A stretch of 64,000 nt of DNA, from NCBI RefSeq assembly GCF_011046025.1, contig NZ_CP047640.1, positions 1 through 64,000 of the forward strand, in the 5' to 3' direction. Every line of letters starts with the position of its first letter. Positions within the stretch are counted from its first letter, which is position 1. This document shows, piece after piece, positions 40,718 to 50,141 of this stretch. The translations under genes were made by a program, and so were the position numbers. The notes beneath the pieces were generated by a model. It saw only the letters and a program-made list of their open reading frames with translations, did no database searches and had not been told where the DNA came from. The stretch comes from Proteus sp. ZN5 (GTDB lineage Bacteria > Pseudomonadota > Gammaproteobacteria > Enterobacterales > Enterobacteriaceae).

Positions 40718-41562
40718 GACTTTTGGACTTTCTGGCGGTGAATATAAAATGTTCCGTAGATGGGCTGGCCGTCAATGTAATCCACCCTACCCTCTGGATT
40801 CCAAAGAATACCGCACACGCCTTCTCTCGGCTTCTTGATTCGATAGCGCAAACGGTAGATTTCTCGCACAGCATGAGTCGTCTCTAGGGTTAAAGACATC
40901 GCGACTTTCAAGAACAGTGGCGCTGCTTCATAGATCTGAAGATAGCTTTCATAATCTAAGTTGTGACGTGCTTTGGTGTAATCCTCTTTCGATAAACGTC
41001 TCTGTTTCTTATTAAGAACAAAGTTACTCTCTATCGCACTCTCATCAGCCAAATAGGAAAATATCTTTTTCAGATTGCTGATTTTTCCATTTAGCTGTCG
41101 ATTATTGAGCTCAGCATAGTATTTACCAATGTGCTCATTGATATGCTGTAACTTCAGCGATTTTGTTAAGCACTTACCCATGTGCTCTTCCAACCTTTCG
41201 CAGTCACGTTCTAAGTTTCTAAAGACGTCTTTAGAGAGCTTCTCTTCCGCTTTGACACGGGCCAACACGACAAGAAGCCAATCCTTTAATGGCTTATTGA
41301 ACTTATCTCTACGCCCTTTTGATATAGCTCTTTGAAATTGGGTTGGCTCATTAAGATCGAAGTCTTGCGTCAGTTCTGGCCTATTTTGCATGTTATAAAC
41401 ATATGCAGCTTGAATAGCCTCTTGCTCAGTTGTGCCACTAGGGAAAAGTCGTTTAACACCTTCAACTGTTGTAAAGCGAAAACGAAGCTCTCCCCTGTGG
41501 CTCATTCGTACAAGAAATGCTGGGTAGTTAGCCGTTTCTTTGCTTCTTGCTCGACCTACCAT
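40710..41562 (-). pseudogene. int: Tyrosine integrase, C-terminally truncated
   Basis: From ATG 41562 (MVGRARSKETANYPAFLV) after GGAG; about 284 residues are host-type sequence. The first catalytic Arg is in the box I-like LETTHAVREIYRLRYR (about residue 236). The His-x-x-Arg and Tyr motifs are missing because the gene runs into the IS5-type sequence at 40710-40717. The protein would be inactive. Its partner is the excisionase gene upstream. Confidence 0.78.
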
Positions 41563-41582
41563 TACGACTCCAGAAATCTGAC

Positions 41583-41771
41583 TCACTCTGAAATTCGATC
41601 GGCAGGGTTACCAACATCCTCGTCTATACAGACTAGGTATCGGCCTGTGGGGGTTCGAGTACCGCCCAGCTTCCCAATTTTTATCCAATTAATGATTGTG
41701 GCGCTGCACATACCAGATCCAGGATAAAACTCCTCAATGTACTGACTCGGTTTTAAATATCGGATTGCCAT
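41583..41771 (-). CDS. xis: Excisionase-like protein
   Basis: 62 residues from ATG 41771 with GAGGAGAAG before it. A small winged-helix pattern CSATIINWIKIGKLGGTRTPTGRYLV (about residues 22-47) is typical of phage and island excisionases. It ends 20 bp before the integrase start. The pair marks the end of an integrative element now stranded on the plasmid. Confidence 0.72.
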   Translation of the reverse strand: MAIRYLKPSQYIEEFYPGSGMCSATIINWIKIGKLGGTRTPTGRYLVCIDEDVGNPADRISE

Positions 41772-42168
41772 GTTCTTCTCCTCACATTTCAAATAATGAA
41801 AATTGCTTAAGAAAAACTATGCATGAAATTTTCGGTAAGATTTGTTTTGCGCGGCAATTGACCACAAAAGCAAATGAAGAAGAGATGCGTAAAGTGGCCG
41901 ATGTCAGTCGCTACAGGGTGGACTTATACAATAATAGCAAATCTACAACCAATTGATTTATAAGTTTTTACTAATTAGAGCATTTTCGCATTTAAGACGT
42001 CACTTTAAGATACGAAATGCTCTATAAATTAATGCAAAACATTAAAAATCAATACCCTACAATTGAGCTTACTACCAACATCGGGCTTTCACCGTTTCTG
42101 GACTCCTCAAATAGACACCACCCACCTCACCCAACCCATCGCCTTTCTCACTACTCTTTCTTTTTTCT
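41772..42168. other. Spacer after xis with a weak 46-codon ORF
   Basis: A short plus-strand frame (41819-41956; ends RKVADVSRYRVDLYNNSKS) without a convincing ribosome site is the only ORF. The rest is AT-rich, then changes at about 42080 to the GC-richer style of the metabolic block. I found no tRNA or att repeat here. Confidence 0.4.
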
Positions 42169-42345
42169 CTAACGATAGCGCTTCATGGCCGAGCGGTATT
42201 CACTGGGGCTGACGCGTTTATACGCTTTAAACTGGCGATTGAAATTGGCTTGGTTTGTATACCCCACCTTATCGCGAATCACATTCACCGGAACGTCGGT
42301 ATGAGTAAGAACAGCGTGTATTCGACACGTGACGCGCTCATTTTC
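42169..42345 (-). pseudogene. AraC-family regulator, C-terminal remnant
   Basis: The minus strand encodes RIHAVLTHTDVPVNVIRDKV, GYTNQANFNRQFKAYKRV and SPSEYRSAMKRYR with a stop at 42169: the second helix-turn-helix of an AraC-family protein with the F-x-R-x-F-K and P-S-x-Y-R marks. A TGA closes the frame upstream near 42350. The rest of the gene is absent. Confidence 0.75.
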
Positions 42346-42432
42346 TTTTCACTTTTTGTTGAAAAGTGGGTTGACCTGTCTAAAGCTTCATAGTTTATCG
42401 TTCACTTCATCAACGCAGAGGATCCCAAGTTC

Positions 42433-43605
42433 ATGTATCAAATTTCAGAGTTAGCGCAGCACGTCGGCTTGAGCCGTTCCACGTTACTCTATTACGAGAA
42501 ACTGGGACTAATTACTGGCCGGCGACAAAGCAATGGCTACCGCATCTATTCGGACCACGATCGACAACGCATCAAACTGTTGCAGCAGTTACAGGCCGGT
42601 GGGCTTTCGCTCAAAGAGTGTCAAGCGTGTTTAGAAGGCAACATCGATAAACCAACGCTAGAAGCAAGGCTTGCGATCCTCGATGCGGCGATCACCGAAA
42701 AGCAGTCCGCAAGAGAGCTTCTCGCCGCCTTACTTGGCAAGAGTTCAATGCGGCCATGGCATCAAAGCGTTGAACAAAGTGCGCCAGCGGCGCATTTAGA
42801 GTGGCTAATGAAACAAGGGTTTAGCGAAAAAAATGCCTTGAGGTTGAAATGGTTGTCCAAAGACATGAATGAACACGAACAGTACATGATTGATTTTGAG
42901 TCGATTTTCCAAGGCCTCGACAGACTGGGCCCCGGCGATGACGCTGACAGTTTACGCGCTTTGCAAGCACTGCCCCGTCATGACGGTAACTTATTGGAGA
43001 TTGGCTGCGGTAAAGGGCCCACCACGCGCTTACTGGCACAGCACACCGCTTTCGACATTACGGCACTGGATAACGATGAATACAGCCTCAGCTGTTTGAA
43101 AGAAACCGTGGCAGGCCATCCATGGGGCCATCGAATCGAAACTTGCTGCGCCAGCATGACCGACATGCCCTTTGCTTCGGCACAATTTGATGTGCTTTGG
43201 GCAGAAGGCAGTGCGTACATCATGGGGGTGCCGCATGCTCTGAAAGCTTGGAAACGCTTTCTAAAACCTGAAGGCTACTTGGTTCTCAGTGATTTAGTGT
43301 GGCTGACCCACACGCCTGATGCCCAAGCCGAGCAGTTTTGGCAGGTTAATTATCCGGGGATGGTCACCGAGAACCAGCGGCTTAAAGAGGCAAAAGCGGC
43401 GGGTTACGAGGTGGTGGAAAGCTTTCCTCAAAGCGCGCAGGCATGGCGCAACTACTTGGAGCCGCTCAACGCAAAACTGGCGCAACTCAGCGAGGCAACG
43501 TTGACCTCTCAAGCGCTCAACGATTTACGCCGCGAGCTGCACATTCACCAACACTATTTAGGCCAATATGGCTACCACATTTGGGTATTCAAAAATAAAG
43601 GTTAA
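42433..43605 (+). CDS. MerR-type regulator fused to a SAM methyltransferase
   Basis: 390 residues. Residues 1-70 are a MerR winged helix (ISELAQHVGLSRSTLLYYEKLGLI) and a dimer helix follows to about 105. Residues about 160-390 are a class I methyltransferase: motif I LLEIGCGKGPTTRLLA (about 187-202), acidic loop ITALDNDEYS, and FDVLWAEGSAYIMG. Such fusions occur in Vibrio and others. They probably link sensing of a small molecule to its methylation; the ligand is unknown. A GNAT gene follows after 2 bp. Confidence 0.82.
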   Translation: MYQISELAQHVGLSRSTLLYYEKLGLITGRRQSNGYRIYSDHDRQRIKLLQQLQAGGLSLKECQACLEGNIDKPTLEARLAILDAAITEKQSARELLAALLGKSSMRPWHQSVEQSAPAAHLEWLMKQGFSEKNALRLKWLSKDMNEHEQYMIDFESIFQGLDRLGPGDDADSLRALQALPRHDGNLLEIGCGKGPTTRLLAQHTAFDITALDNDEYSLSCLKETVAGHPWGHRIETCCASMTDMPFASAQFDVLWAEGSAYIMGVPHALKAWKRFLKPEGYLVLSDLVWLTHTPDAQAEQFWQVNYPGMVTENQRLKEAKAAGYEVVESFPQSAQAWRNYLEPLNAKLAQLSEATLTSQALNDLRRELHIHQHYLGQYGYHIWVFKNKG

Positions 43606-43607
43606 TC

Positions 43608-44117
43608 ATGAACATCAGACCAGAAACACCTGCTGACATCACCTCGATTGAACAGGTCACTTATCGCGCATTTGAAAACCACCCGCACCACGAACCGGGT
43701 GCGAAACCGACGGAACATCGCATCGTCGCGACACTGCGTGAGGCCGGCGCGCTGTCGCTCTCGCTCATCTGTGAAGACGACACTGGCATCATTGGGCACA
43801 TCGCGTTCTCTCCAATTCACATTGATGGTGCCGCATGTGATTGGTACGGATTAGGCCCGGTCTCGGTGGTGCCAGAGCGACAAGGGGAAGGCATCGGTGG
43901 CGCGCTGATTCGTGAATCACTGTCCGTGTTGAAAGCCCAAGGCGCTCAGGGTGTCGTATTGCTTGGCGAACCGCAGTACTACCAACGCTTTGGTTTTCAA
44001 TCTCAGCCCAACCTGACCTACCCTGGCGTGCCTGCGGAATACTTTATGGCGCTGTCGCTGGCAGACGCCATACCCTGTGGTGAGGTAACTTATCACGCCG
44101 CATTCTTTACACATTAA
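43608..44117 (+). CDS. GNAT N-acetyltransferase (YhbS-like)
   Basis: 169 residues. Acetyl-CoA binding loop LGPVSVVPERQGEGIGGALI (about residues 84-103) and a C-terminal GVVLLGEPQYYQRFGF typical of the YhbS branch. It starts 3 bp after the MerR-methyltransferase gene, so the two are an operon and may act on the same molecule. The substrate is unknown. Confidence 0.82.
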   Translation: MNIRPETPADITSIEQVTYRAFENHPHHEPGAKPTEHRIVATLREAGALSLSLICEDDTGIIGHIAFSPIHIDGAACDWYGLGPVSVVPERQGEGIGGALIRESLSVLKAQGAQGVVLLGEPQYYQRFGFQSQPNLTYPGVPAEYFMALSLADAIPCGEVTYHAAFFTH

Positions 44118-44216
44118 TCGTTCGCTGTAAGCATCAACGAAGGCATGTTTCAGAGCATGTACAAAATTTCAGGGCATCTAACAAATGTCAGGACATACCC
44201 CACATATCAAACTCGG

Positions 44217-45884
44217 TTACGACGCTACGCGGCGGTACTCACTGTATTGTGCCAGCCAAAACGCCTCATCAATACGTTCCAACAATCGCTCTTCCGTTCT
44301 GTCGGGTGCTTTGCCCTGCGCCACCGCTTGTTTCGCGACCGCCAATGCAATGTGGCGCGACACCGCCTGAATGTCGCTCAATGGTGGCAGCAATCGGTCT
44401 CCCCCCGAGCGCATCGGCGACATCGACGCCAGCGCGATGCTGGCTTGTTGAAGCATCTCATTGGTGACGCGATTGGCGTTGGCACTGATCACCCCAAGCC
44501 CCACACCGGGAAAGATGTAGCTGTTATTACACTGCACAATCGGATAGCGCTGGCCGTCATACACCACATCATCAAACGGACTGCCGGTGGCTATGATCGC
44601 CTTGCCTTGTGTCCAAGTGACAATATCGGCGGGTGTGGCTTCCACCCGGCTGGTGGGATTAGACAGCGGCATCACTACCGGACGCTCACACCCGTGCGCC
44701 ATGGCTTCAATCACCGTTTGGCTAAACAAACCGGGCACGCCCGTCACGCCAATCAGCACATCCGGTTTCGCCTGCTGCACCACGTCCAGTAAGCTGATCG
44801 CTTGGTGGTCATCCAACTGCCACTGCGCTCTTAACGAAGATGGCTGCGCCAAATTTTTCTGAAACGGCAGTAAGCTGGTCATACTTTGCTCCAGCAATCC
44901 CCAGCGATCCACCATATAAATCTGGCTGCGCGCCTGCGCTTCAGGCAACCCTTCCGACACCATTTGTGCGATCACCGCTTCGGCAATTCCGCACCCTGCA
45001 GAATCCGCACCAGCAAACACGATGCGCTGCTTGGAGAGTGGCGTCCCGGTCACATGCGCCGCCGACAACAAGGTGCCCACCGTCACCGACGCCGTACCTT
45101 GAATGTCATCGTTAAAACAGCAGCACTGATCGTGATAACGGTTCAGCAGTGGCATCGCATTGGTTTGCGCAAAATCTTCAAACTGGATCAGTGCATCCGG
45201 CCAACGTTGGCCAATGGCGTTCAGACAATCGTCGACAAACTCATCATACAGCTCACCCGTCACGCGTGGATGACGCCACCCCATGTACATCGGATCAGAC
45301 AGCAGCGCTGAGTTGTTGGTGCCGACATCTAAGACAATCGGCAAAGTATGCTCTGGGTTGATCCCGCCACACGCGGTATACAACGCCAACTTGCCAATGG
45401 GAATGCCCATCCCGCCAATGCCCTGATCGCCTAAACCGAGAATGCGTTCGCCGTCAGTAACCACGATCACCTTCACCTCGGTGTTGGGCGCGTTGTTGAG
45501 CAGCTCGTCCAAATTATCGCGATCGGCGAGACTCAAAAACAAACCGCGATTGCGACGATAGATCTGCGAGAATTTCTGACACGCATCCCCCACCGTCGGC
45601 GTGTAGATAATCGGCATCATCTCTTCAATGTGCTGATTGAGCAGCCGATAGTAGAGCGTTTCGTTGGTGTCTTGAATGTTGCGCAGATAAATGTGTTGAT
45701 CCATGGGCGACGCAAATACCGAAAACTGGTCGTACGCACGACTGGCCTGATCGTCGATGGATTCAATATTGGCTGGCAACAACCCCATCAAATTAAAGCT
45801 TTTGCGCTCTTCCAAAGTGAACGCGCTGCCCTTGTTCAACAGCGGCGTATTCAACAACGTGTTGCCCGCTTGGCGAATGAACAT
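44217..45884 (-). CDS. maeA: NAD-dependent malic enzyme
   Basis: 555 residues from ATG 45884 (MFIRQAGNTLLNTPLLNKG); a longer frame upstream lies inside the neighbour gene. It oxidatively decarboxylates malate to pyruvate with NAD. Visible: the Tyr in IIYTPTVGDACQ (about 103), GLGDQGIGGMGIPIGKLALYT region (about 163-183), metal site CFNDDIQGTASVT (about 257-269), Rossmann FAGADSAGCGIAEA (about 293-306) and MPLSNPTSRVEATPAD. Its start overlaps the stop zone of the lyase gene, so they form an operon. Confidence 0.93.
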   Translation of the reverse strand: MFIRQAGNTLLNTPLLNKGSAFTLEERKSFNLMGLLPANIESIDDQASRAYDQFSVFASPMDQHIYLRNIQDTNETLYYRLLNQHIEEMMPIIYTPTVGDACQKFSQIYRRNRGLFLSLADRDNLDELLNNAPNTEVKVIVVTDGERILGLGDQGIGGMGIPIGKLALYTACGGINPEHTLPIVLDVGTNNSALLSDPMYMGWRHPRVTGELYDEFVDDCLNAIGQRWPDALIQFEDFAQTNAMPLLNRYHDQCCCFNDDIQGTASVTVGTLLSAAHVTGTPLSKQRIVFAGADSAGCGIAEAVIAQMVSEGLPEAQARSQIYMVDRWGLLEQSMTSLLPFQKNLAQPSSLRAQWQLDDHQAISLLDVVQQAKPDVLIGVTGVPGLFSQTVIEAMAHGCERPVVMPLSNPTSRVEATPADIVTWTQGKAIIATGSPFDDVVYDGQRYPIVQCNNSYIFPGVGLGVISANANRVTNEMLQQASIALASMSPMRSGGDRLLPPLSDIQAVSRHIALAVAKQAVAQGKAPDRTEERLLERIDEAFWLAQYSEYRRVAS

Positions 45885-45888
45885 CTTC

Positions 45889-47253
45889 TTAGCCACGCAC
45901 AACCTCCTCGCGATACAGCGCGATCGCTTCGTCGATGAGTGCATCGTTGCATCCCAAGTAATGCTTAGGTTCGCACGCGTCCTCAATCTCCTGCGCCGAC
46001 AAAATCGCCGCCACGCATTGGTCTTGTTTTAATACGGCCACCAAGTCGCCCGATGCTGGGGCATTGGCAAGCGCCGCTTTCACTTTGGCGTAGCCTTCTC
46101 CGCGCCCCACTTTTTCTGCCGCTTTCATCATCACCGCCTCCGACATAATGAAACTGCGCGATGCGGAAAAATTCGCTCGCATCTTAGGCGCATCCACAAT
46201 GAGATTGGCGATCAGGCGTTCGGCACGTTCAAGGGACGTGGCCACCGCCAACGACGCTTCAGGCACCAAGCTCCAGTTCAACACGCGCATCGAAGCAGAA
46301 CGCACATCGTGCTGGTCCATCAAGTTTGGCGCGCCGCTGGCATACATCCACCCCATGCGTGACAGCGTTTGAATCATGTTCGCCGCCCGTGGGTTGGCTT
46401 TGTGTGGCATGGTGCTGGAGCCTCCGCCCGCTTCGCCTTCACGCACTTCACCCAACGAAGCGCGCCCCATGGTTTCGGTATCGTTGGCGATGCGGCATAA
46501 CGTGCCATGGATGAGGGCGAAAAACTGAATCAACTCGGCAATGTGATCCAAACTGGCGTTGTTGAACCCTTTCGGCTCTTGCAGTGCGAGCCGATGAAAC
46601 AGACGCTCACGAACCACTAACCCTTGTTCACCAATCGACGACAAATTCCCCACCGCGCCGCCATACATGCCGACGGTCACACGCGGATACAGCGCATCCA
46701 AACGCGCCACATGACGCGTGATTTCTTGCAGGTAACCGCTGACGTGCAGCCCCCACGTGGTGGGCAAGGCATCCATCGCATTGGTGCGAGCGACCATCAC
46801 GGTGTGCTTGTGATCCAACGCCATCTGCGCCAATTGGTCGCCCAGCGAAATCAACTGGCCGCGCACAATATCGAGTGTCTGCTTAATGCGCATCGCCAAG
46901 CTGGTATCAAGCAGATCCTGCGTGGTGCATCCCCAATGGAGATATTTCTTCACCGCATCATCGCCCCGATCGGCCAATTGTTCCACCAGCGGTTTGATCG
47001 CCATGCCGACGATTTGTGTCTCTTGCGCCAAACGGGGCCAATCGATGTTCTCCACTTGGCACACCTGTTCAATGGCCGCCACCGCAGAGCGGGGAATGAT
47101 CCCCAGTTCCGCCTGTACGTTGGCAATCGCAACTTCAAACGTTAACCACGTGCGAATTAAGTTTTCATCAGACCACACCTGCTTCATTTCTGCCTGCGTA
47201 AACAGCGGTGAATAAAGCATGGAGTCGAAAACGGAAGTATTTGAACCTTGCAT
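45889..47253 (-). CDS. Fumarase/aspartase-superfamily lyase
   Basis: 454 residues with the superfamily signature GGSSTMPHKANPRAANM (about residues 279-295), catalytic-Ser loop included, plus HWGCTTQDLLDTSLAM (about 106-121). The sequence is nearest to the PurB/PcaB branch (adenylosuccinate lyase, carboxymuconate cycloisomerase), but the genes around (dicarboxylate carrier, malic enzyme) argue for release of fumarate from a substituted succinate taken from outside. The true substrate is open. It lies between dcuC and maeA in one operon. Confidence 0.8.
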   Translation of the reverse strand: MQGSNTSVFDSMLYSPLFTQAEMKQVWSDENLIRTWLTFEVAIANVQAELGIIPRSAVAAIEQVCQVENIDWPRLAQETQIVGMAIKPLVEQLADRGDDAVKKYLHWGCTTQDLLDTSLAMRIKQTLDIVRGQLISLGDQLAQMALDHKHTVMVARTNAMDALPTTWGLHVSGYLQEITRHVARLDALYPRVTVGMYGGAVGNLSSIGEQGLVVRERLFHRLALQEPKGFNNASLDHIAELIQFFALIHGTLCRIANDTETMGRASLGEVREGEAGGGSSTMPHKANPRAANMIQTLSRMGWMYASGAPNLMDQHDVRSASMRVLNWSLVPEASLAVATSLERAERLIANLIVDAPKMRANFSASRSFIMSEAVMMKAAEKVGRGEGYAKVKAALANAPASGDLVAVLKQDQCVAAILSAQEIEDACEPKHYLGCNDALIDEAIALYREEVVRG

Positions 47254-47263
47254 ATCAACTGTC

Positions 47264-48625
47264 CTACGCGCCGATGAATGTGATGAGAAGCACTGTGGCT
47301 AAGCCGCCCAGCATAGGAATGGTGGTGCGTTTCACCAACTCAATCGGTGGAATACCGGCCACGCCTGCACACGCGATCACCACCCCGGCCACTGGCGAGA
47401 ATGAGCGGAAAATCCCTGCAGAAAGCTGCATCGGCATCGCAATCGCCGCAGTGGCAACACCCACGTTGGCTGCAACGTCTGGCGCGAGGTTGGAGAAGCT
47501 AAAGAACGCAGCGTTGCCCGAACCCGACATCAGCGCGGTCACGCCAATAATCGCCACCAGCATCACCACCATCATGGTGTAACCAAAGCCCAAATGGTCA
47601 GCCACGCCGAGCATGCCGGAGATAAAGCCAATCGCGCCCAAGCCCACTACAAAGGTTTGCGCCGCAATGATCAGCGACACCACGCTGGCAAACACATCGC
47701 CCATTCCTTGCAAATAGACTTTGAGTGACGCTGCCACCGCCTTGGCATTTTTCGAATACAGGTAATCACACAGCATGGCCACCGCGAGGCTGAAGAATAT
47801 CGCGGTCACCACGTCGATTTTGATCGATGTGATGGCAAATTTACTAAAGGTCAGCAGCAGTACCAACGGCAGTACAGGCAAAATAGCAAACCACAATGGT
47901 GCGTCGCGCGAGGTGTCTTCTTTAGCTTGAAGTTCATAAGAAACACCATTGACTTCATCACGCTTATCAAACCATTTCTGACAAACAAAATGCAGCAGTG
48001 CAATCACCAGCGCCGAACAAATCCCAACGAACAGTTGGTGCTCCACAAAGTACGAGGCCGCATCAATGCCAATCACTTCCGCCGCTTTGTTCGATGCACC
48101 AGATGCGGGGCCTAAATCGAGACATGCCGTGGTCGCAAGCACCGCCGCAACAGAGGCAGGCGTGCAACCAATGCCAACCAACACGGGATAAAGCGCAACC
48201 AAAAGGAGCATCGCCAAACCGACCGCGCTGGGGATAAACACGTTCAAGAACTGGCCGAGAATGTAGGCTAACGCGAGAATGATGTAAGGGTTGTGAATCG
48301 CCGACAGCGGTTTGGTAGCGACTTTAACCAGTGCGTTTGCCGCACCGATATGCCCCATGTATTTGGAGAAGCCACCCACAGCCATGATGATCAACCCCAA
48401 TTTCGCCAACGTTGACGATGAGATGCTTTTAATCACAAGGAAGAAATCGACGACCGTGGCACCGGATGTGCTGACGCCTTTCGGCAAAAATTCAGCGCCA
48501 CCAGCAAGAACGCCGACCAGCATCATCAAGATACCCGAACCAAACAAGATGGCTTGTGTGTTGTATTTTTTTACGATTAGAAAACCTGCCCCAAATACAA
48601 TTGGCAGAGCGAGCAGAGCGACCAT
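47264..48625 (-). CDS. dcuC: DcuC-family C4-dicarboxylate carrier
   Basis: 453 residues from ATG 48625 (MVALLALPIVFGAGFLIVKK); a longer frame to 48676 adds a basic, non-membrane leader. About 12-14 hydrophobic helices spread along the protein, with GQFLNVFIPSAVGLAMLL and LMSGSGNAAFFSFSNL, typical DcuC boxes. It moves C4-dicarboxylates or related acids over the inner membrane. It is first in the operon dcuC-lyase-maeA (10-bp gap). Confidence 0.85.
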   Translation of the reverse strand: MVALLALPIVFGAGFLIVKKYNTQAILFGSGILMMLVGVLAGGAEFLPKGVSTSGATVVDFFLVIKSISSSTLAKLGLIIMAVGGFSKYMGHIGAANALVKVATKPLSAIHNPYIILALAYILGQFLNVFIPSAVGLAMLLLVALYPVLVGIGCTPASVAAVLATTACLDLGPASGASNKAAEVIGIDAASYFVEHQLFVGICSALVIALLHFVCQKWFDKRDEVNGVSYELQAKEDTSRDAPLWFAILPVLPLVLLLTFSKFAITSIKIDVVTAIFFSLAVAMLCDYLYSKNAKAVAASLKVYLQGMGDVFASVVSLIIAAQTFVVGLGAIGFISGMLGVADHLGFGYTMMVVMLVAIIGVTALMSGSGNAAFFSFSNLAPDVAANVGVATAAIAMPMQLSAGIFRSFSPVAGVVIACAGVAGIPPIELVKRTTIPMLGGLATVLLITFIGA

Positions 48626-49271
48626 AATTTTCACCTTTTTTATAGTATTATGTCGCTTACATCTTATTCCGCCCATGACCTAGACAATATGGGAATTAAT
48701 TATTCTCTAAAAAAAGTGTGAAGCGATGGGTATATCATCGCCTCGCGAGCCTATCACTTTTTTATTTACCCCAAATCCTGCGTTTATTTTGAATCAAGAG
48801 GTTCAAGTATCACATACGATAGCGACATCGATCACACGCTAAAGGAAAAAATCCGTGCTCCATCAGGCATTGAGGCTCGAAAAACAGGGGCAATGGGAAT
48901 TGTTCTTTCCCAGTCCCACTGTTTAAAAACCTCGGCAAGCCATTGAAAAAACAACATAAAAACTACTCAATTCGAACCCAACCCGTACTCATGGCGGGAA
49001 ATGACATTTCTCATCGCAGCGAAAAACAAAGGCTGTTCACCGCCAAATATTTATGTGGGTCACATTATTAAACTTCTATTTCTCATTCATATTGGTATTT
49101 ATTCTCAACACTCATTTAAAAATGCCACCTGCAATAAATTAACCCATCAAATCCAATTCAATTTTCGACCTTCATCAATATTTCGTTAGGGAAGATTTAA
49201 TTCCCTTATTCATTCATGACGCGCGTTATTACGATGCATTTGTTTCTTATAACAAGCATGGAATACGCATA
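48626..49271. other. Divergent control region between dcuC and porin
   Basis: 646 bp without a credible gene. It must hold the promoters of the dicarboxylate operon and the porin. I searched for a clear palindrome for an RpiR or CRP site and saw none that I trust. AT content rises toward the porin start. Confidence 0.45.
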
Positions 49272-50048
49272 ATGATAAAAAATAAACATCTATTGACTCT
49301 GCTACCTACCCTCTGCATCGCTTCGTTTGTTCAGGCACAAACTGTCTATGACGATGAAACCAATAAGCTGGATATTTATGGTCGACTCGAAGGTCAGGTG
49401 GCCAAAGGTGACGCGAGCTTCGCCGGTGAAAACGACTGGTTGGGGCGCATGAATGGCCGCTTGGGCTTCAACATGAGTCGTGAACTGGATGCGATCGACA
49501 ACAGCCGCGTGGTCGGCAAAATTGAATGGCAAATTCGCACTGAAGTGAACGATTCACGCTTGGATGAAGGCGACGATCTGGAAGCGCGATACAGCTATTT
49601 AGGGATCGAACACGATGATTGGGGCATGGTGATCTTTGGCCGGACGAAGAACCCGCTCTATCAAGTCATGAAAATGACCGACAAATATAAGAACTACACG
49701 CCGGGCATTTATAACTTCGGCGTCTCATCTATCGACACGTCTTATAAATACAATCGTCAAGATGCCACGCTGCAATATAACGCCGAGTTTGGCATGCATG
49801 AAATTCAAGCCGCTTATGTGATGGGCAATGGTGAGAATGATCGCCTCGACCACGCCATGATGGCCAGTTATCGCCTCAACTATAAAGGCGACGGCTTTAA
49901 ACTGTCACCCGCTATTGCGGTGAGCCAATTTAAGCGCCATGACGACAATACCGACACCAAACGCAAACAGCACGACCAAATCATGGCCGGGGTTGAGTTG
50001 TCGCCCAAATGGTCTTCTTGTGTCCCACCACACCAGAAGACCATTTGT
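49272..50048 (+). pseudogene. Gram-negative porin, C-terminally truncated
   Basis: Signal peptide (MIKNKHLLTLLPTLCIASFVQA) and beta strands of a general porin of OmpU/OmpC type (KLDIYGRLEGQ, DWGMVIFGRTKNPLYQVM, SIDTSYKYNRQDATLQYNAEF). After about 247 residues (VELSPKW) the homologous frame ends at a terminator hairpin, and the frame drifts to a stop at 50105. The last 80-100 residues including the C-terminal Phe needed for assembly are missing, so it is probably inactive. Confidence 0.8.
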
Positions 50049-50053
50049 TTTAG
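50006..50053 (+). terminator. Hairpin at the broken porin end
   Basis: 13-bp perfect arms CAAATGGTCTTCT (50006-50018) and AGAAGACCATTTG (50035-50047) followed by TTTTAG. It is a strong terminator, likely that of the original porin, now joined to the middle of the gene by a deletion. Confidence 0.75.
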
Positions 50054-50141
50054 GGCGATCACCTTTCGGGTAAGCAAACACAACACAGAGCACACGCTGT
50101 GTTAATCTGCGGCGACATGAGGCAAGCGGTGACTGAATTTT

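Noticed and set aside
41772..42168. tRNA gene or att site beside the integrase
   Set aside because: No cloverleaf pattern and no direct repeat shared with the right end of the block at 54390-54415 was found by eye.
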